43,912 bases of DNA from Bacteroidota bacterium (lineage in GTDB: Bacteria; Bacteroidota; Bacteroidia; UKL13-3): assembly GCA_025359805.1 (NCBI GenBank), contig JANYDU010000007.1:1-43912 (forward strand). The letters run 5' to 3'. A program made the translations under genes and the position numbers. The notes under the pieces were generated by a model that ran no database searches, was not told the DNA's origin, and saw only the letters and a list, made by a program, of their open reading frames with translations. This document shows positions 34,927 through 43,802 of this stretch, piece by piece. Positions within the stretch are counted from its first letter, which is position 1. The number at the start of each line of letters is the position of its first letter.

Positions 34927-36882
34927 ATGCTCAAACACGTTTTAATTTTTATCCTCACCTGTACTTTTTGTGTTGAATTAGTTGCACAGCAAAATCCACC
35001 TCAAACCGCTTTGGACTTTGATATACTCAAAGCACAAAAAACTTTTGATATGAAAAATTATAATACTGCTGCTAATTTATATCAGAAATTATATACAAAA
35101 GTGAGAAGCGAAGACGACAAACAAAAAATGCTTTTTATGATTGCTGAGAGTTACAGAAAATCAAACAATTTTAAAAAAGCAATTGATTGGTATGAGCAAT
35201 TAATTAACGCAAAATATCCTGATCCAAAAATTATTTATTCTTATGGTTTGCTACTCAAAAATTTTGAACGATACGATGATGCAAACCGTCAGTTTTACGA
35301 TTATCTATTTGAAGTTCCTGATGATGTAGATGCCAAAAGAGAAATGCAGGCTTGCCAACAAGCCATGATTTGGAAAGCCAATCCCAAAAAATTTTCTATT
35401 AAAAATACCGAAGAACTAAACACAGTTTATTCTGATTATTCGCCATTTTATTCAAACAAAAAATTACTTTGGTCTTCATCAAGACCAGAGGCAACAGGAA
35501 ATGTTATTTTTGAATGGACTGGTCAAAAATGTTCGGATATATTTGAAAGTAAAAAACAAAATGCTGTGTGGAGTGGTATTCAAAATGTAAAAGGCGCAGT
35601 AAACACTAATTTTAATGAAGGAGTAGCTTGGGTTGATTCTACAAATACCACCATGTATTTTACTCAATGTAATGGAAGTGATGGAAAAGGAATGAATTGC
35701 AAAATTTACGTTTCCTATTTTCAAAATAATTTATGGACAGCTCCTTTGGTTTTACCTTTTTGTTCTGATTCATTTTCTGTTGGGCATCCTGCATTTTCAC
35801 CAGATGGAAAAAGATTGTTTTTTGCAAGCAATATGCCCGATGGTTTTGGTGAAAAAGATATTTACTACATCAATTATAACTCAAATACAGATAAATGGGG
35901 AAAGCCTGTAAACCTTGGTGCAAGGGTTAATACAGCTGAAGATGATATGTTTCCTTACGTTGATGAAAACAATATGATTTACTATTCGTCAAAAGGTTTT
36001 TTAGGATTAGGAGGATTGGATATTTTTAAAACACAAGATTCATCAGGAACATTTAAACAAGCCGAAAATTTACAATTTCCTATCAACTCTGGAGGGGATG
36101 ATTTTGGAATTACTTTTATTCCTAAAACAGAAATTAAAAATGGAGAACCCATTGCTTTTGTTTGTTCAAATAGAGATGGAGGAAAAGGGGATGACGACAT
36201 CTATTCAATAAGCATAAAACCATTTATTTTTGTTCTTAAAGGAAAAGTTTTTGATAAAGAAATGAATACTCCACTCGCATCAGCTAATGTGATGTTGGAA
36301 GATGATAAAGGTAAAAATATTTTTATTATAAAGAGTGATGCAACAGGATCATTTATTGCCGAATTACCTTTAAATGCAATGCTTTCATTGGCTGCAAATC
36401 ATCCAAAATATTTTAAAGCTGTTGATGTATTAATCTCAACTTTAAATACTCAAAAAGATTCTACAGTTGAAATTAATTTTTATTTAGATCCAATTCCTGC
36501 CGAAGATTACGAGTTTACTTTAAAAGGAATTTTTTATGATTTAGATAAATATGATTTGAGAATTGAATCTAAAAAAATTCTGGATTCACTCATTATTATT
36601 TTAAATGATAATGCCAATATTATCATTGAAATTGGCTCCCATACCGATAGCCGAGCAACCAGTGAATACAATTTAAAACTCTCTCAAAAACGTGCACAAA
36701 GTTGTGTTGATTATTTGGTTCAACATGGCATTGCAAAAGATAGGTTAGTTCCTGTAGGATATGGAGAAACTAAATTGGTAAATGATTGTGCTGATGGAGT
36801 AGATTGTACCGAAGAACAACATCAAGAGAATAGACGAACAACATTTAGAGTGCTTAGTACAGAGTATAAAAAGAAAAGATAA
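34927..36882 (+). CDS. Second PorE-like OmpA-family protein, with ordinary signal peptide
   Basis: The ATG at 34927 gives 651 residues; a TTG at 34909 could add six. It shares the full layout of the preceding gene: TPR-like helices at about 30-150, a PD40 beta-propeller at about 160-440 (LFFASNMPDGFGEKDIYYI, IYYSSKGFLGLGGLDIF), a CRD-like fold at about 440-525 and a C-terminal OmpA domain at about 528-645 (IEIGSHTDSRATSEYN, LSQKRAQS). The N-terminus differs: its signal peptide (VLIFILTCTFCVELVAQQ) lacks a lipobox at the cleavage point, so the product is probably released into the periplasm and bound to peptidoglycan through OmpA. It looks like a tandem duplicate that has diverged in anchoring. 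The role (PorE itself, or a gliding/envelope homologue) is unclear. purM starts 11 nt after its stop and may be cotranscribed. Confidence 0.85.
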   Translation: MLKHVLIFILTCTFCVELVAQQNPPQTALDFDILKAQKTFDMKNYNTAANLYQKLYTKVRSEDDKQKMLFMIAESYRKSNNFKKAIDWYEQLINAKYPDPKIIYSYGLLLKNFERYDDANRQFYDYLFEVPDDVDAKREMQACQQAMIWKANPKKFSIKNTEELNTVYSDYSPFYSNKKLLWSSSRPEATGNVIFEWTGQKCSDIFESKKQNAVWSGIQNVKGAVNTNFNEGVAWVDSTNTTMYFTQCNGSDGKGMNCKIYVSYFQNNLWTAPLVLPFCSDSFSVGHPAFSPDGKRLFFASNMPDGFGEKDIYYINYNSNTDKWGKPVNLGARVNTAEDDMFPYVDENNMIYYSSKGFLGLGGLDIFKTQDSSGTFKQAENLQFPINSGGDDFGITFIPKTEIKNGEPIAFVCSNRDGGKGDDDIYSISIKPFIFVLKGKVFDKEMNTPLASANVMLEDDKGKNIFIIKSDATGSFIAELPLNAMLSLAANHPKYFKAVDVLISTLNTQKDSTVEINFYLDPIPAEDYEFTLKGIFYDLDKYDLRIESKKILDSLIIILNDNANIIIEIGSHTDSRATSEYNLKLSQKRAQSCVDYLVQHGIAKDRLVPVGYGETKLVNDCADGVDCTEEQHQENRRTTFRVLSTEYKKKR

Positions 36883-36893
36883 ATTATTGTTTA

Positions 36894-38057
36894 ATGACTT
36901 CTGATAAATATATGAAACGTGGTGTGTCTTCTCAAAAAGAAGATGTACATGCTGCTATAAAAAATATGGATAAGGGATTATTTCCTCAAGCCTTTTGTAA
37001 AGTTGTTCCTGATTATTTAGGTGGCGATGAAACCTATTGCAATATTATGCACGCAGATGGTGCCGGAACAAAATCAAGTTTGGCTTATTTATATTGGAAA
37101 GAAACTGGAGATTTAAGTGTTTGGAAAGGTGTTGCTCAAGATGCCATTGTGATGAATTTAAATGATTTATTATGCGCTGGTGTGTATGATAACATTACCA
37201 TTTCATCAACTATTGGAAGAAACAAAAATTTAATTCCTAGAGAAGTTATTCAAACCATTATTGAAGGAACGGAAGAGTTTATTGATATGCTCAAAAAGTA
37301 CGGAATTAATATTCATTCAACTGGAGGAGAAACTGCCGATGTGGGCGATTTGGTAAGAACAATTATTGTAGATTCAACAGTAACTGCACGAGCAAAACGC
37401 TCACAAATTATTGATAATAAAAACATAAAACCTAGAGATGTAATTGTTGGATTTTCATCTTTCGGGAAAACAACTTTTGAGAAAGAATACAATGCCGGTA
37501 TGGGAAGCAATGGACTTACTATGGCAAGACATGATGTACTTTCATCATACTATAAAAAGTATTCCGAATCTTATGATCAATTGGTACCCGATGAATTGGT
37601 GTATACAGGAAATTTAAAACTAACGGATCAATTAGAAAATCATCCTTTAAATGTGGGTAAAATGGTGCTATCTCCAACTAGAACTTTTTCTCCTATTATC
37701 AAAGAAATTTTCGAAACCCACTTTAACGAAATTCATGGAATGGTTCATTGCACTGGTGGTGCGCATACCAAAGTTTTGCATTTCACAAATGGACTTCGTT
37801 TTATAAAAGATAATTTATTTCCCACTCCCCCATTGTTTGAAATGATTCAAAAACAATCGAACAGTACTTGGCACGAAATGTACAAAGTGTTTAATATGGG
37901 AAGTTTATTGGAATTTTATGTGAATGAAAATACTGCTTTGTACCTCATCGAAATTGCAAAATTTTACCATATAGATGCGCAAATAATTGGCAGATGTGAA
38001 GTATCCGAAAAGAAAGAAGTAATTGTTAAATCGGCTCATGGAGAGTTTGTGTATTAA
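36894..38057 (+). CDS. purM: Phosphoribosylformylglycinamidine cyclo-ligase (AIR synthase)
   Basis: PurM converts FGAM to AIR with ATP, the fifth step of purine synthesis. The 387-residue product matches the Bacteroidota form, longer than the about 345-residue E. coli enzyme. The family core is clear: DGAGTKSSLAYLYWKETGD (about 56-74), DAIVMNLNDLLCAGV (about 83-97), a Gly-rich phosphate loop HSTGGETADVGDLVRTI (about 141-157) and GMVHCTGGAHTKVLHF (about 282-297) in place of the usual ITGGG motif. The gene begins at an ATG 11 nt after the second PorE-like gene. The only other purine gene seen is purH, at the far right edge. Confidence 0.94.
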   Translation: MTSDKYMKRGVSSQKEDVHAAIKNMDKGLFPQAFCKVVPDYLGGDETYCNIMHADGAGTKSSLAYLYWKETGDLSVWKGVAQDAIVMNLNDLLCAGVYDNITISSTIGRNKNLIPREVIQTIIEGTEEFIDMLKKYGINIHSTGGETADVGDLVRTIIVDSTVTARAKRSQIIDNKNIKPRDVIVGFSSFGKTTFEKEYNAGMGSNGLTMARHDVLSSYYKKYSESYDQLVPDELVYTGNLKLTDQLENHPLNVGKMVLSPTRTFSPIIKEIFETHFNEIHGMVHCTGGAHTKVLHFTNGLRFIKDNLFPTPPLFEMIQKQSNSTWHEMYKVFNMGSLLEFYVNENTALYLIEIAKFYHIDAQIIGRCEVSEKKEVIVKSAHGEFVY

Positions 38058-38111
38058 CGATTTAAAATGATGTGTAAATTCTTATCTTGCGAGCCGTTTA
38101 AATTCATCTAA

Positions 38112-39134
38112 ATGAAAGTATTAGTAACTGGAGGAACAGGATATATTGGCTCACATACTGTTGTGGAGTTGCAACATGCAGGTTATGATGTAGTGATTAT
38201 TGACAACCTCTATAACTCCACAATTGATGTGTTAGATAGGATTGAAGAAATTTGTAATAAACGCCCTGCATTTTATAAAATTGAGTTGTGCAACAAAACA
38301 CAATTGAACGATTTTTTTGAACAAGAAAAAGATATTAATGCTGTTATTCACTTTGCTGCATTTTTACAAGTAAACGAATCGGTACAAGAGCCATTAAAAT
38401 ATTACGAGAACAATTTACTCTCTCAAATTAATTTGCTAAACTGCATGATTGAAAACAATATTGAGAATTTTGTTTTCTCTTCTTCATGCACTGTTTATGG
38501 TAATCCCGATAGCTTACCGGTAGATGAAAATGCCCCAATAAAGAAAGCAGAATCGCCTTATGGAAACACCAAACAAATGGGTGAGGAAATCTTAGAACAT
38601 ACTTGTAAATCAAAAAACATAAGTGCCATTTCACTTCGATATTTTAATCCAATTGGTGCACACCCTTCTGCAAAAATTGGTGAAGTGCAACACGGAACTC
38701 CTCATCATTTAGTTCCATATATTACCGAAACTGCATTCGGAAAAAGAACACAGTTAAATGTTTTTGGAAGTGATTATAATACACCTGATGGCACTTGCGT
38801 GAGAGATTATATTCATGTGATTGATGTTGCCAATGCACATATTGCAGCAGTTGAACGTTTATCAAAACAAACTAAAAAAAATAAATATGAATTTTTTAAT
38901 ATTGGAACAGGAATAGGCTATTCTGTTTTGGATATGATACACGCTTTTGAAAAAGCTACTGGAATTAAAATAAACTATGCATTAGTGGACAGGCGACATG
39001 GAGATGTGGAAGCTGTTTATGCAAACACAACACTCGCTAATAATGAATTGGGGTGGACAACAAAATATACCATTGAAGACATGCTTAAAAGTGCATGGAC
39101 TTGGGAACAAGCATTAGCAAAAAATAGTAATTAA
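38112..39134 (+). CDS. galE: UDP-glucose 4-epimerase
   Basis: GalE interconverts UDP-glucose and UDP-galactose (or the N-acetyl forms) using bound NAD. The 340 residues are the normal length. The short-chain dehydrogenase fold shows the NAD loop TGGTGYIGSH at 6-15, the second motif HFAAFLQVNES at 80-90, the SSSCTVYGNP region with Ser123-Ser125, and the catalytic pair in SPYGNTK (Tyr150, Lys154). Substrate-side residues include RYFNPIGAHPSA. The gene is followed 4 nt later by rfbB, so galE, rfbB and rfbA appear to be one operon feeding surface polysaccharide synthesis. Whether it prefers GlcNAc forms cannot be told. Confidence 0.95.
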   Translation: MKVLVTGGTGYIGSHTVVELQHAGYDVVIIDNLYNSTIDVLDRIEEICNKRPAFYKIELCNKTQLNDFFEQEKDINAVIHFAAFLQVNESVQEPLKYYENNLLSQINLLNCMIENNIENFVFSSSCTVYGNPDSLPVDENAPIKKAESPYGNTKQMGEEILEHTCKSKNISAISLRYFNPIGAHPSAKIGEVQHGTPHHLVPYITETAFGKRTQLNVFGSDYNTPDGTCVRDYIHVIDVANAHIAAVERLSKQTKKNKYEFFNIGTGIGYSVLDMIHAFEKATGIKINYALVDRRHGDVEAVYANTTLANNELGWTTKYTIEDMLKSAWTWEQALAKNSN

Positions 39135-39138
39135 AATT

Positions 39139-40197
39139 ATGAGCAGAAGAAAAGTATTAATAACTGGAGGTGCAGGATTTATTGGCTCTCACGTGGTTCG
39201 TTTGTTTGTAAATAAATATACTGAATATGATATTTATAATCTAGATAAATTAACTTACGCAGGCAATTTAGAAAACATTTTAGATGTAGAAAATGCTACT
39301 AATTATCATTTTATAAAAGCAGATATAGTTGATGCAAATGAGGTAAATAATTTGTTTGAAAAATATCAATTTGATGCGGTAGTACATTTGGCTGCCGAAA
39401 GCCATGTGGATAGAAGTATTTCCAATCCAATGGAATTTGTAATGACCAATATTGTTGGAACGGTTAATCTGTTAAATGCTGCAAAAACATGTTGGAAAAA
39501 TGATACGAAAGATAAACTCTTTTATCATGTTTCAACTGACGAAGTTTATGGAAGTTTGCATGATGGTGGATTCTTTTTAGAAACAACTTCTTATGACCCA
39601 CAATCTCCTTACTCGGCAAGTAAAGCAGCCAGCGACCATTTTGTAAGAGCTTATCATAATACATACAAAATTCCTGTTGTGTTAAGCAATTGTTCTAACA
39701 ATTACGGCCCAAATCAATTCCCCGAAAAATTAATTCCTCTATTCATCAATAATATCAGAAATAATAAGCCACTGCCTGTTTATGGTAAAGGCGAAAATGT
39801 AAGAGATTGGTTATATGTTGTTGATCATGCAAGAGCAATTGATGAGGTTTTTCATAAAGGAAAAATTGGCGATACTTATAATATTGGTGGATTTAATGAG
39901 TGGACAAATCTTGACCTTATAAAAGTAGTTTGCAAAGCCATGGACAAAAAATTGGGACGTGAAGTAGGTGAATCAGAAAAATTAATTACTTATGTAACCG
40001 ATAGAGCCGGACACGATTTACGTTATGCGATTGATGCCAATAAAATTATGAAAGAATTAGGTTGGGAACCATCATTGCAATTTGAAGAGGGCATAGAAAA
40101 AACAATTGATTGGTATATGGAAAACCAAAAATGGATGGATGAAGTAACCAATGGTGATTATCAAAAGTATTACGATAAAATGTATTTGAAAAGATGA
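39139..40197 (+). CDS. rfbB: dTDP-glucose 4,6-dehydratase
   Basis: RfbB (RmlB) converts dTDP-glucose to dTDP-4-keto-6-deoxyglucose, a precursor of dTDP-rhamnose and other deoxysugars. The 352-residue product shows the NAD loop [10 protein letters not shown] at 9-18, [11 protein letters not shown] at 83-93, the catalytic triad-like VSTDEVYG (Thr133, Asp134, Glu135) and YSASK (Tyr158, Lys162), and [11 protein letters not shown]. It overlaps the following rfbA by 4 nt (ATGA). No rfbC or rfbD gene is present here, so the final sugar is open: rhamnose if those lie elsewhere, or another 6-deoxy or amino sugar. Confidence 0.96.
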   Translation: MSRRKVLITGGAGFIGSHVVRLFVNKYTEYDIYNLDKLTYAGNLENILDVENATNYHFIKADIVDANEVNNLFEKYQFDAVVHLAAESHVDRSISNPMEFVMTNIVGTVNLLNAAKTCWKNDTKDKLFYHVSTDEVYGSLHDGGFFLETTSYDPQSPYSASKAASDHFVRAYHNTYKIPVVLSNCSNNYGPNQFPEKLIPLFINNIRNNKPLPVYGKGENVRDWLYVVDHARAIDEVFHKGKIGDTYNIGGFNEWTNLDLIKVVCKAMDKKLGREVGESEKLITYVTDRAGHDLRYAIDANKIMKELGWEPSLQFEEGIEKTIDWYMENQKWMDEVTNGDYQKYYDKMYLKR

Positions 40198-41054
40198 AAG
40201 GAATTATATTAGCCGGAGGAAGTGGCACACGTTTACATCCGCTAACACTTGCCGTAAGCAAACAATTAATGCCAGTGTATGATAAACCAATGATTTATTA
40301 TCCGCTATCGGTACTTATGTTGGCGGGAATAAATGAAGTATTAATTATTTCTACACCGCATGATTTACCCGGATTTAAAAAATTATTGGGCGATGGTTCA
40401 CAAATTGGTTGCCGATTTGAATATGCCGAACAACCAAATCCGGATGGACTTGCACAAGCATTTATTATTGGCGAAAAGTTTATTGGTGATGATAAAGTTG
40501 CACTTGTTTTGGGCGACAATATTTTCTTTAGCTCGGGATTAAGTAAATTGCTTCAAGAAAATAATAATCCTGAAGGAGGAGTTGTATTTGCTTATCATGT
40601 AAGTGATCCCGAAAGATATGGCGTGGTAGAATTTGATGCCAATATGAAAGCATTAAGCATTGAAGAAAAACCCACAAATCCAAAATCAAATTACGCTGTT
40701 CCCGGTTTATATTTTTATGATAATAGTGTAGTTGATGTTGCAAAAAATATTAAACCATCAGCTCGTGGAGAACTAGAAATCACTGATGTAAACAAAGTAT
40801 ATTTACAAAAAGGAAATCTTAAAGTTGGAGTGTTGCAGCGAGGAACAGCTTGGCTTGATACAGGTACTTTTGAATCGTTAATGCAAGCCGGACAATTTGT
40901 TCAAGTGATAGAAGACAGGCAAGGTTTAAAAGTAGGTTGTATTGAAGAAATTGCTTTTAAAAATGGTTGGATAAACAAAGAGCAATTAAAAAAAGAAGCG
41001 GACAAATTATTAAAAAGTGGATACGGAAAGTACCTGTTAAATTTGATAAAGTGA
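40194..41054 (+). CDS. rfbA: Glucose-1-phosphate thymidylyltransferase
   Basis: RfbA (RmlA) makes dTDP-glucose from dTTP and glucose-1-phosphate, supplying RfbB. The 286-residue product begins [18 protein letters not shown] with the nucleotidyltransferase signature GGSGTRL (8-14), then [16 protein letters not shown], the metal-binding Asp of LGDNIFF (Asp111 region) and the C-terminal substrate segments [16 protein letters not shown] and [13 protein letters not shown]. Length and features are standard for the family. Its ATG lies inside the last codons of rfbB, so translation is probably coupled. Confidence 0.96.
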   Translation: MKGIILAGGSGTRLHPLTLAVSKQLMPVYDKPMIYYPLSVLMLAGINEVLIISTPHDLPGFKKLLGDGSQIGCRFEYAEQPNPDGLAQAFIIGEKFIGDDKVALVLGDNIFFSSGLSKLLQENNNPEGGVVFAYHVSDPERYGVVEFDANMKALSIEEKPTNPKSNYAVPGLYFYDNSVVDVAKNIKPSARGELEITDVNKVYLQKGNLKVGVLQRGTAWLDTGTFESLMQAGQFVQVIEDRQGLKVGCIEEIAFKNGWINKEQLKKEADKLLKSGYGKYLLNLIK

Positions 41055-41121
41055 AAGTAGGCTATTGAGTTATTAAATTACCGACCCTAAATAACCAATA
41101 ACTAATAACCAAATAATTATT

Positions 41122-42096
41122 ATGAACGAACAACACGAAGCATTAAAAAAATTTAGTTATCAAATTGAATATGCACTTACCAATTATAAACCACACGGAT
41201 TAACAACATCGCAGTTTAACAATATTGTTATTGGAGGATTAGGTGGCTCTGGTATTGGCGGACAAATTGTAAAAAGTTTATTTGCAACCGAAATGATATT
41301 GCCTGTGGAGTGCATTTCCGATTATCATTTGCCAGCTTATGTAAACGAAAAATCATTGGTTATTTTGGGTTCATATTCTGGAAATACTGAAGAAATATTA
41401 GCCATGTTTGAGGAAGTAAAAGAAAGAAAGAGCTACCTACTTATTTTAACTGCAGGTGGTAAATTAAAAGAATTAGCTATCGAAAATAAAATTCATTTTT
41501 ATCAAATTGAAACAGGTTTTCAACCTCGTATGGCATTGGGCTTTTCTCTTACTTATTTTATTCAAATTTTTGCTGAATTAATTGGTACAACTAAAAACAA
41601 TGAACTAAAGGAGGCCGCTCAAAAAGTGACTGAAGTAACAATTTATCAAGCAGAGGCTACTTCAATTTTTGAGTCTGTAAAATCAAAATTAAAAAATAAA
41701 TTAGTTATACTTACTGATGGCGCTTTTGCACCTATTGGAATCCGTTTTTGCCAACAAATACAAGAGAACGCAAAACATGAGTGTTTTCAACATGTGTTAC
41801 CAGAAATGAATCATAATGTAATTGAAAGTTATTACGGACAATTAGAAAGTGTTTTCTTATTGATTGATTCGCAACAAAATGAACGTGTATCTTCTCGCTT
41901 CGAATTTTTAGGCAATTTGCTTGAAGTAGAAAATAATAAAGTAGTAACTATTCCTGTAGATCATTTCAATATCGCATCAGTTTATGAAATAATTTTTATG
42001 TTGGATTGGTTATCATTATACATTGCAGATTATCGAAGAGTAGATTCTCTGAATGTTCCAAATATTATGTCGCTTAAAGAATTTTTATCCCAATAA
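41122..42096 (+). CDS. SIS-domain sugar isomerase, bifunctional phosphoglucose/phosphomannose isomerase family
   Basis: The 324-residue product carries tandem SIS folds. N-terminal marks are IGGLGGSGIGGQI (38-49) and the phosphate-binding SYSGNTEE (84-91). Later segments QPRMALGFSL and LPEMNHNVIESY match the PGI/PMI family, first characterised in archaea, which isomerises glucose-6-phosphate and mannose-6-phosphate to fructose-6-phosphate. It would link central sugar phosphates to mannose-derived nucleotide sugars in the surrounding polysaccharide genes. Dual activity is inferred from the family. It follows rfbA with a 67-nt AT-rich gap and leads directly (4 nt) into the PHP phosphatase gene. 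Confidence 0.85.
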   Translation: MNEQHEALKKFSYQIEYALTNYKPHGLTTSQFNNIVIGGLGGSGIGGQIVKSLFATEMILPVECISDYHLPAYVNEKSLVILGSYSGNTEEILAMFEEVKERKSYLLILTAGGKLKELAIENKIHFYQIETGFQPRMALGFSLTYFIQIFAELIGTTKNNELKEAAQKVTEVTIYQAEATSIFESVKSKLKNKLVILTDGAFAPIGIRFCQQIQENAKHECFQHVLPEMNHNVIESYYGQLESVFLLIDSQQNERVSSRFEFLGNLLEVENNKVVTIPVDHFNIASVYEIIFMLDWLSLYIADYRRVDSLNVPNIMSLKEFLSQ

Positions 42097-42100
42097 AACG

Positions 42101-42847
42101 ATGAGCATTTTCAGCAGTTTATTTAAATCAAAACCAAAGCTTGCTGATGCAAATTTTGTAAATCCAATTACCACAGAATTGCATTCTCATCTTATTCCAT
42201 CTATTGATGATGGTGTCCAAAAAATGGAGGAGAGTTTGGAAGTGCTAAAAGTGATGGCAAGCATGGGCTATAAAAAAGTAATCACCACTCCACATATTAT
42301 GGGTGATTTTTACAAAAACGGACCTGAAAATATTTTGCCAAAATTGGAGGAAATTCGTACCGCATTAAAAGAAAACAATATCAATATTGAGATACAAGCT
42401 GCAGCAGAATATATGGTTGATGACATGCTGGAAGAAAAAATTGCAGCTAAAAACTTGCTCACTTTTGGTAATAATTATGTGCTGGTAGAGTTACCCTTTA
42501 ATGAAGAACCTCGCAATTTAAAAACCGTATTATTTAAATTGTGCGTTGAGGGATATCGACCTGTATTAGCGCATCCTGAGAGGTATCAATTTATGGCTCA
42601 ACAAAAAGAAAAATATGAAGAACTATTTCAATCAGGAATATTATTTCAAATAAATATTTTTTCGTTGATTGGATATTATTCACCACAAATACAAAAAACA
42701 GCTGAATGGTTAATTGAACAAAAAATGGTAAGCATGATTGGTTCGGATACTCATGGCCCAAGACATTTAGGAGTACTTCAAGCTGCTATTAAAAGTTATA
42801 ACTATCAAAAAATTTGTGCGTTACCATTGCTCAATAATCAATTGTAA
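42101..42847 (+). CDS. CpsB/YwqE-family PHP-type tyrosine-protein phosphatase
   Basis: From the ATG at 42101 the product has 248 residues; an in-frame ATG at 42053 lies within the previous gene and is not favoured. The PHP metal-binding pattern is clear: ELHSHLIPSIDDG with His28, His30 and Asp36, then TTPHIM with His65, LAHPERY and GSDTHGPRH. CpsB, Wzb-like and YwqE proteins dephosphorylate the tyrosine kinases that control capsule and exopolysaccharide export, so a role in polysaccharide regulation is expected. The partner kinase (Wzc-like) is not in this window. It lies 4 nt after the isomerase gene. Confidence 0.9.
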   Translation: MSIFSSLFKSKPKLADANFVNPITTELHSHLIPSIDDGVQKMEESLEVLKVMASMGYKKVITTPHIMGDFYKNGPENILPKLEEIRTALKENNINIEIQAAAEYMVDDMLEEKIAAKNLLTFGNNYVLVELPFNEEPRNLKTVLFKLCVEGYRPVLAHPERYQFMAQQKEKYEELFQSGILFQINIFSLIGYYSPQIQKTAEWLIEQKMVSMIGSDTHGPRHLGVLQAAIKSYNYQKICALPLLNNQL

Positions 42848-42925
42848 AAAACCCCATTAGTATCTTACAATATTTATTACATAGAATTTATATTCAACCT
42901 TTTTTGAATAGTAAATAAGTTAACA

Positions 42926-43666
42926 ATGCTTAACAATAAAAAAATAGTTGTTGTATTACCAGCTTATAATGCTGGACTTACCTTAGAGAAAACCTTTAAC
43001 GAAATTCCATTTGATATTGTGGATGATATCATTTTAGTGGATGATGCGAGTTTAGATAATACATCGCAAGTTGGAATAAAATTAGGAATCAAACATGTAA
43101 TTAAACATGAAAAAAACAAAGGTTATGGTGCTAATCAAAAAACGTGTTACGATGCGGCACGCTCATTAGGAGCTCATATTATAATTATGCTTCACCCCGA
43201 TTACCAGTACACACCAAAATTAATTACGGCTATGAGTAGCATCATTGCAAATGATGTATATCCAGTTGTGTTTGGTTCACGTATTCTTGGAATGGGAGCA
43301 CTTAAAGGAGGAATGCCTTTTTATAAATTTATTGCCAATAGATTTCTAACTTTATTTCAAAATATATTAATGGGACAAAAGCTTTCTGAATATCATACAG
43401 GTTATCGGGCATTTAGTATTGAGGTGCTTAATAAAATAAATTACAAAAATTGCTCCGATGATTTTGTTTTTGATAATCAAACGTCAGCCCAAATATTTTA
43501 TGAAGGATTCGAAATTGCTGAAATAACTTGTCCTACAAAATATAATCCAGAAGCCTCGTCCATTAATTTTAAACGCAGCATCATATATGGTATTGGCGTG
43601 ATGATTACTTCTATAAAATATCGTTTACAAAAAATGGGATTAGGTAACTTTAAAATTTTTCAATAG
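42926..43666 (+). CDS. Family 2 glycosyltransferase
   Basis: The 246-residue product is a compact GT2: VVVLPAYNAGLTL at 8-20, LVDDASLDNTSQ at 37-48, NKGYGANQKTCYDAA at 64-78, and HPDYQYTP at 90-97 in the DxD position, a variant common in Bacteroidota and actinobacterial GT2 proteins that act on lipid-linked or polysaccharide substrates. FGSRILGMGALKGGMP and YHTGYRAFS follow, the latter matching the usual G-Y/F-R region. No membrane segment is obvious beyond a weak one near the C-terminus. It closes the sugar-nucleotide cluster and is followed by a strong terminator. Donor and acceptor are unknown. Confidence 0.88.
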   Translation: MLNNKKIVVVLPAYNAGLTLEKTFNEIPFDIVDDIILVDDASLDNTSQVGIKLGIKHVIKHEKNKGYGANQKTCYDAARSLGAHIIIMLHPDYQYTPKLITAMSSIIANDVYPVVFGSRILGMGALKGGMPFYKFIANRFLTLFQNILMGQKLSEYHTGYRAFSIEVLNKINYKNCSDDFVFDNQTSAQIFYEGFEIAEITCPTKYNPEASSINFKRSIIYGIGVMITSIKYRLQKMGLGNFKIFQ

Positions 43667-43693
43667 CAGTAATCCAGTTAACTTCTACTTGAA

Positions 43694-43726
43694 CTTCAAA
43701 AAAATTATTTTTTGAAGCACTTTTTT
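43694..43726 (+). terminator. Rho-independent terminator after the GT2 gene
   Basis: A 10-bp stem (CTTCAAAAAA with TTTTTTGAAG) encloses ATTA, and CAC plus six T follow. It separates the polysaccharide genes from purH. Confidence 0.75.
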
Positions 43727-43775
43727 ACCTGAATAGAAAATTATCTACACTCTTCATAAATCATTTTGGTTAACA

Positions 43776-43783
43776 TACTTTTG
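43776..43783 (+). promoter_or_regulatory. Putative -7 element upstream of purH
   Basis: TACTTTTG matches TAnnTTTG exactly, 19 nt before the purH ATG at 43803 and after the preceding terminator. No good -33 TTTG lies at the right distance. Confidence 0.45.
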
Positions 43784-43802
43784 CGGCTCAATAATTTTTT
43801 TT

